Positions 63,209 to 64,000 of a stretch of DNA of 64,000 nucleotides are shown one piece after another. Under the pieces are notes generated by a model that searched no databases, had not been told where the DNA came from, and saw only the letters and a program-made list of their open reading frames with translations. This DNA is from Roseovarius sp. A-2 (lineage in GTDB: Bacteria > Pseudomonadota > Alphaproteobacteria > Rhodobacterales > Rhodobacteraceae): contig NZ_BDIY01000019.1 of the NCBI RefSeq assembly GCF_002072155.1, positions 23,239-87,238 on the forward strand. Direction: 5' to 3'. The translations under genes and the position numbers were made by a program. The first letter of the stretch is position 1. Each line of letters starts with the position of its first letter.

Positions 63209-63585
63209 TCACGGGACGGGCAAGACCTTGCCGGGATTGAGATTGCCGTTGGAATCGAGCGCATCGTGGCCAGCGCGACCGGGTCCTTGTGCGCCGCCAT
63301 CGCGGGCTGCTTTGACAACCCGATGCCATGTTTGGCCGAGAAGCTGCCGTCGAGAGCGATCACCTTAGCCTCGACCTCCAGTTGAATGGCGCGACACAGC
63401 GCCGGTTCGTCGCCCGGCTGCCAATTCGTCTGCCCGGCTCAATCGCGCGATCAGGGGGCCATATCGTTGCCGGTCCGCACATGGCGGGCGCCGATCAGGT
63501 TGCGCAGGTCGTCGAGGGCGGGATCGCTTGTGCGACGATGCTGCGACAAGGCCGGTACTGTCACAAGTTCGGCAAGCATGGGCAT
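63209..63585 (-). pseudogene. Relic of an FAD-linked oxidase (D-2-hydroxyacid dehydrogenase type)
   Basis: An N-terminal fragment (LDDLRNLIGARHVRTGNDMAP, about 63430-63510) is joined to a C-terminal one (IALDGSFSAKHGIGLSKQPAMAAHKDPVALATMRS and, in a shifted frame, LDSNGNLNPGKVLPVP ending at 63209). The family is about 470 residues, so roughly 350 residues are deleted. In-frame TGA codons replace the Trp of SRDW-type segments, and there is a frameshift near 63250. Clearly non-functional. Confidence 0.7.
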
Positions 63586-63634
63586 TTTCCACCTTGACGC
63601 CCCGGCCCACCTATCCTAACTACCGCCACGGTTT

Positions 63635-63711
63635 GGCGGAGTAGCTCAGGTGGTTAGAGCAGCGGAATCATAATCCGCGTGTCGGGGGTTCAAGTCCCTC
63701 CTCCGCTACCA
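63635..63711 (+). tRNA. tRNA-Met (anticodon CAT)
   Basis: 77 nt with encoded CCA. Acceptor GGCGGAG pairs with CTCCGCT (one G-T), D stem GCTC/GAGC, anticodon stem GCGGA/TCCGC around loop ATCATAA (anticodon CAT), T arm GGGGG-TTCAAGT-CCCTC (one G-T pair). The first pair G-T and the elongator-like body favour elongator Met over initiator; a tRNA-Ile with modified C34 cannot be excluded by eye. Confidence 0.92.
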
Positions 63712-63840
63712 AAAAGCTCTTTTCAATCATTTGCTTGTGGAAATATGCTCTCAGCTTTCTGTTGGCGGGTCGCTCAGGTTCGTGCTTCTACCGTTTCTCT
63801 ACCGACTAATACGCACACGCCTCTCCAGGTCATCTCGTGA
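63712..63840. other. Spacer between tRNA-Met and the IS element
   Basis: 129 bases, less GC-rich than the rest of the window, with no gene or repeat that I can recognise. No duplicated tRNA 3' end (attachment-site copy) is visible in it. Confidence 0.5.
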
Positions 63841-64000
63841 TGTGAAGTGGTCCCAGAAAACTGGACAGTCGGCTAAGGTGTATCCCAAACCTTTGAAGGG
63901 ATACGAGAATGGCGAAGCGCCGGAACTTTACAGACCAGTTTAAGGCCAAGGTGGCGTTGGAAGCGCTACGTGGTGACAAGACCGTGCAGGAGATCGCGGC
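63841..64000 (+). mobile_element. Left end of an IS3-family insertion sequence (continues beyond window)
   Basis: Starts with a TG-beginning terminal sequence, TGTGAAGTGGTCCCAGAA, at 63841, followed by a short leader and an OrfA-type transposase at 63909. The right end lies outside, so inverted repeats and target duplication cannot be confirmed. The exact left boundary is inferred from the usual distance to OrfA. Confidence 0.65.
63909..64000 (+). CDS. IS3-family transposase OrfA (5' part)
   Basis: The visible 30 codons read MAKRRNFTDQFKAKVALEAL then RGDKTVQEIA, the helix-turn-helix N terminus of IS3-family OrfA proteins. In such elements OrfA is joined to OrfB by programmed frameshifting to make the active transposase. 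GGGA lies upstream. The rest is outside the window. Confidence 0.85.
   Translation, partial: MAKRRNFTDQFKAKVALEALRGDKTVQEIA

Noticed and set aside
1..64000. CRISPR array, prophage, rRNA operon or origin of replication
   Set aside because: No regularly spaced 25-40-bp repeats, phage structural genes, rRNA sequence or DnaA-box cluster was seen.

Overview
The window is GC-rich, densely coding alphaproteobacterial chromosome, most likely from the Rhodobacterales (Roseobacter group). The evidence is an L-malyl-CoA lyase of the Rhodobacter Mcl1 type, TAXI/TRAP and DctP/TRAP transporters, the TSUP/TIGR02186 pair, a DgcN-like DUF1611 protein, a Rhodobacterales-style flagellar cluster, CtrA-like motifs next to flagellar genes, and an alphaproteobacterial RpoH promoter before dnaK. 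No rRNA operon, prophage or CRISPR array is visible.

Layout. 1-4.6 kb: start of a TRAP binding-protein gene, a peroxiredoxin-like gene, dgcN, mcl1 and a decayed ccdAB toxin-antitoxin pair. 4.6-11 kb: peptide-type ABC importer (fused ATPase and two permeases, no binding protein), alanine dehydrogenase and a divergent Lrp regulator. 11.2-13.4 kb: pnp. 13.5-32.9 kb: about 23 flagellar genes in four blocks: fliF-fliH-fliN-fliP leftward; fliL-X-motE-motA-Y-lytic transglycosylase-flhA-fliR-flhB-fliJ-like rightward; flgB-flgC-fliE-fliQ-flgF-flgG-flgA-flgH-fliL2 leftward; and fliI rightward. They encode the MS ring, export gate, export ATPase, rod, L-ring and stator parts. X (127 aa) and Y (754 aa) are uncharacterised. 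Filament, hook, C-ring motor/switch (fliG, fliM) and motB genes are absent, so the rest lies elsewhere.

32.9-38 kb: rbfA, a phosphodiester glycosidase-like protein, truB, a DUF1643 protein, an exported alpha/beta hydrolase and a DegP-type protease. 38.3-43.5 kb: a flavin monooxygenase with an extra NTF2-like domain, followed by a TAXI-TRAP uptake system. 43.5-51.3 kb (mostly leftward): TIGR02186 plus TSUP exporter, a hydrolase, an ornithine cyclodeaminase-family reductase, a DMT permease, asd, an MFS pseudogene and a histone-deacetylase-family hydrolase. 51.4-56.9 kb: MscS channel, rsfS-rlmH, a capsule-type ABC permease, cysQ-kdsB and alkB. 57-63.2 kb: dnaK-dnaJ, radC, hemE and divergent hemC. 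63.2-64 kb: FAD-oxidase relic, tRNA-Met and the left end of an IS3-family element.

Most of the window is ordinary core and motility genome. The parts most worth a second look are the two unknown genes in the stator operon, the truncated ccdA beside an apparently intact ccdB, the FMO/TRAP locus with its palindromes, a fourfold 11-bp tandem repeat at 47.2 kb, CtrA-like sites in the flagellar divergent promoters, and the gene decay at 49.4-50.3 and 63.2-63.6 kb.
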